DNA of 64,000 bases from Pholis gunnellus. Lineage: Eukaryota > Chordata > Actinopteri > Perciformes > Pholidae. The number at the start of each line of letters is the position of its first letter. Position 1 is the stretch's first letter. The notes under the pieces were generated by a model. It saw nothing but the letters and a program-made list of their open reading frames with translations, made no database searches and was not told the origin of the DNA. Of the stretch, positions 63,640-64,000 are shown one piece after another. The DNA is taken from assembly GCA_910591455.2 (NCBI GenBank), contig OU342824.1:1211001-1275000 (forward strand). The letters are read 5' to 3'. The position numbers and the translations under genes are program-made.

Positions 63640-64000
63640 AACTATATTTGGGAAAGTGATAAGCTTAAACAGTAGTGCCAGCAATGTTCTATTCCAAAGT
63701 ATGCAAAAGAGCCGGCTGCTTGCTTACAGGCCACAGTACCTTATGTCTAGGTTTCCTCACATGTATATACGCAGTCTACTCAGCAAGCAAGTTAGTGAGC
63801 AACAGAGATAGCGATTGAGTCATGTTTTTTTGCAATAATGTTACAAATACAACACCACCACAAAACTCAAACTCAAATAAAATGAGCCTGCCGCACGCAT
63901 TTCAAAGGCCTGAAAAACAGCAACAACTATCTAAATAATAGACTACAACATATCCTGCCATAGTATTACTTCAGGCCCTGGGGCTACAGACGTTCTGGAG
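63640..64000. repeat. Unclassified dispersed repeat, copy 2 (paralogue of 23240-23568), runs off window
   Basis: Matches 23240-23568 in order, without the (GGAT)n LINE tail. It follows a hAT left end at 63428 with only ~130 bp of other sequence between, so it may be internal hAT sequence. Confidence 0.72.

Overview
This is a 64 kb window of vertebrate nuclear DNA, almost certainly from a ray-finned (probably spiny-rayed teleost) fish. The evidence is the mixture of Tc1/mariner, hAT, piggyBac and PIF/Harbinger DNA transposons with 5'-truncated L2-like LINEs and a Gmr1-like Ty3/Gypsy fragment, the very abundant CA/GA/TATC-type microsatellites, and the AT-rich, stop-rich sequence between them. 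I found no host protein-coding exon, rRNA or functional tRNA that I can support. The window reads as an intergenic or intronic repeat graveyard. Every long open frame I could name is transposon-derived or lies in a tandem repeat. I saw nothing bacterial, and no operon or CRISPR array.

Layout. 0-2.4 kb: a decayed Tc1-like transposase gene (minus strand) split by a 1.48 kb hAT element with a perfect 8-bp target duplication. 2.4-8.7 kb: a 369-bp TA-flanked MITE, a GA microsatellite, a second hAT family (4.70-5.82 kb), and a second copy of a 555-bp unclassified repeat. 8.7-15.2 kb: mostly unique-looking DNA plus a LINE/SINE-type tail and a possible solo LTR. 15.2-17.7 kb: a hAT element with perfect target duplication that contains a Gmr1-like integrase/RT-leader pseudogene. 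18.1-22.1 kb: a dead piggyBac transposon on the minus strand, itself split by an 859-bp hAT MITE exactly at the third catalytic-aspartate motif. 23.2-25.2 kb: a LINE, a MITE and a LINE tail nested in older repeats. 25-36 kb: mostly unique-looking DNA with an ATCC-type minisatellite, a fold-back TA-flanked element holding an L2 fragment, and microsatellites. 36.6-39.9 kb: a PIF/Harbinger-type MITE, a tRNA-like SINE head and hAT ends. 42.8-48.3 kb: an L2-like LINE, a GC-rich tandem repeat, a Tc1 fragment, and a hAT element inserted into a ~221-bp tandem duplication. 50.5-58.6 kb: an unclassified AT-rich dispersed repeat family, a striking 39-copy 16-bp minisatellite (52.75-53.37 kb) and long GT/AG/AC arrays. 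62.6-64 kb: a hAT copy that keeps the transposase C-terminal dimerisation domain, followed by another hAT end and a repeat also present at 23.2 kb.

The main interest is the nesting. Target-site duplications and paralogous copies within the window let several insertions be placed in relative order: hAT into Tc1, hAT into piggyBac, hAT into a tandem duplication, mariner MITE into LINE, and LINE tail into an older repeat. I see no evidence for a cooperating gene system. The DNA transposases present are all broken, so any mobility of the non-autonomous copies would need enzymes encoded elsewhere.
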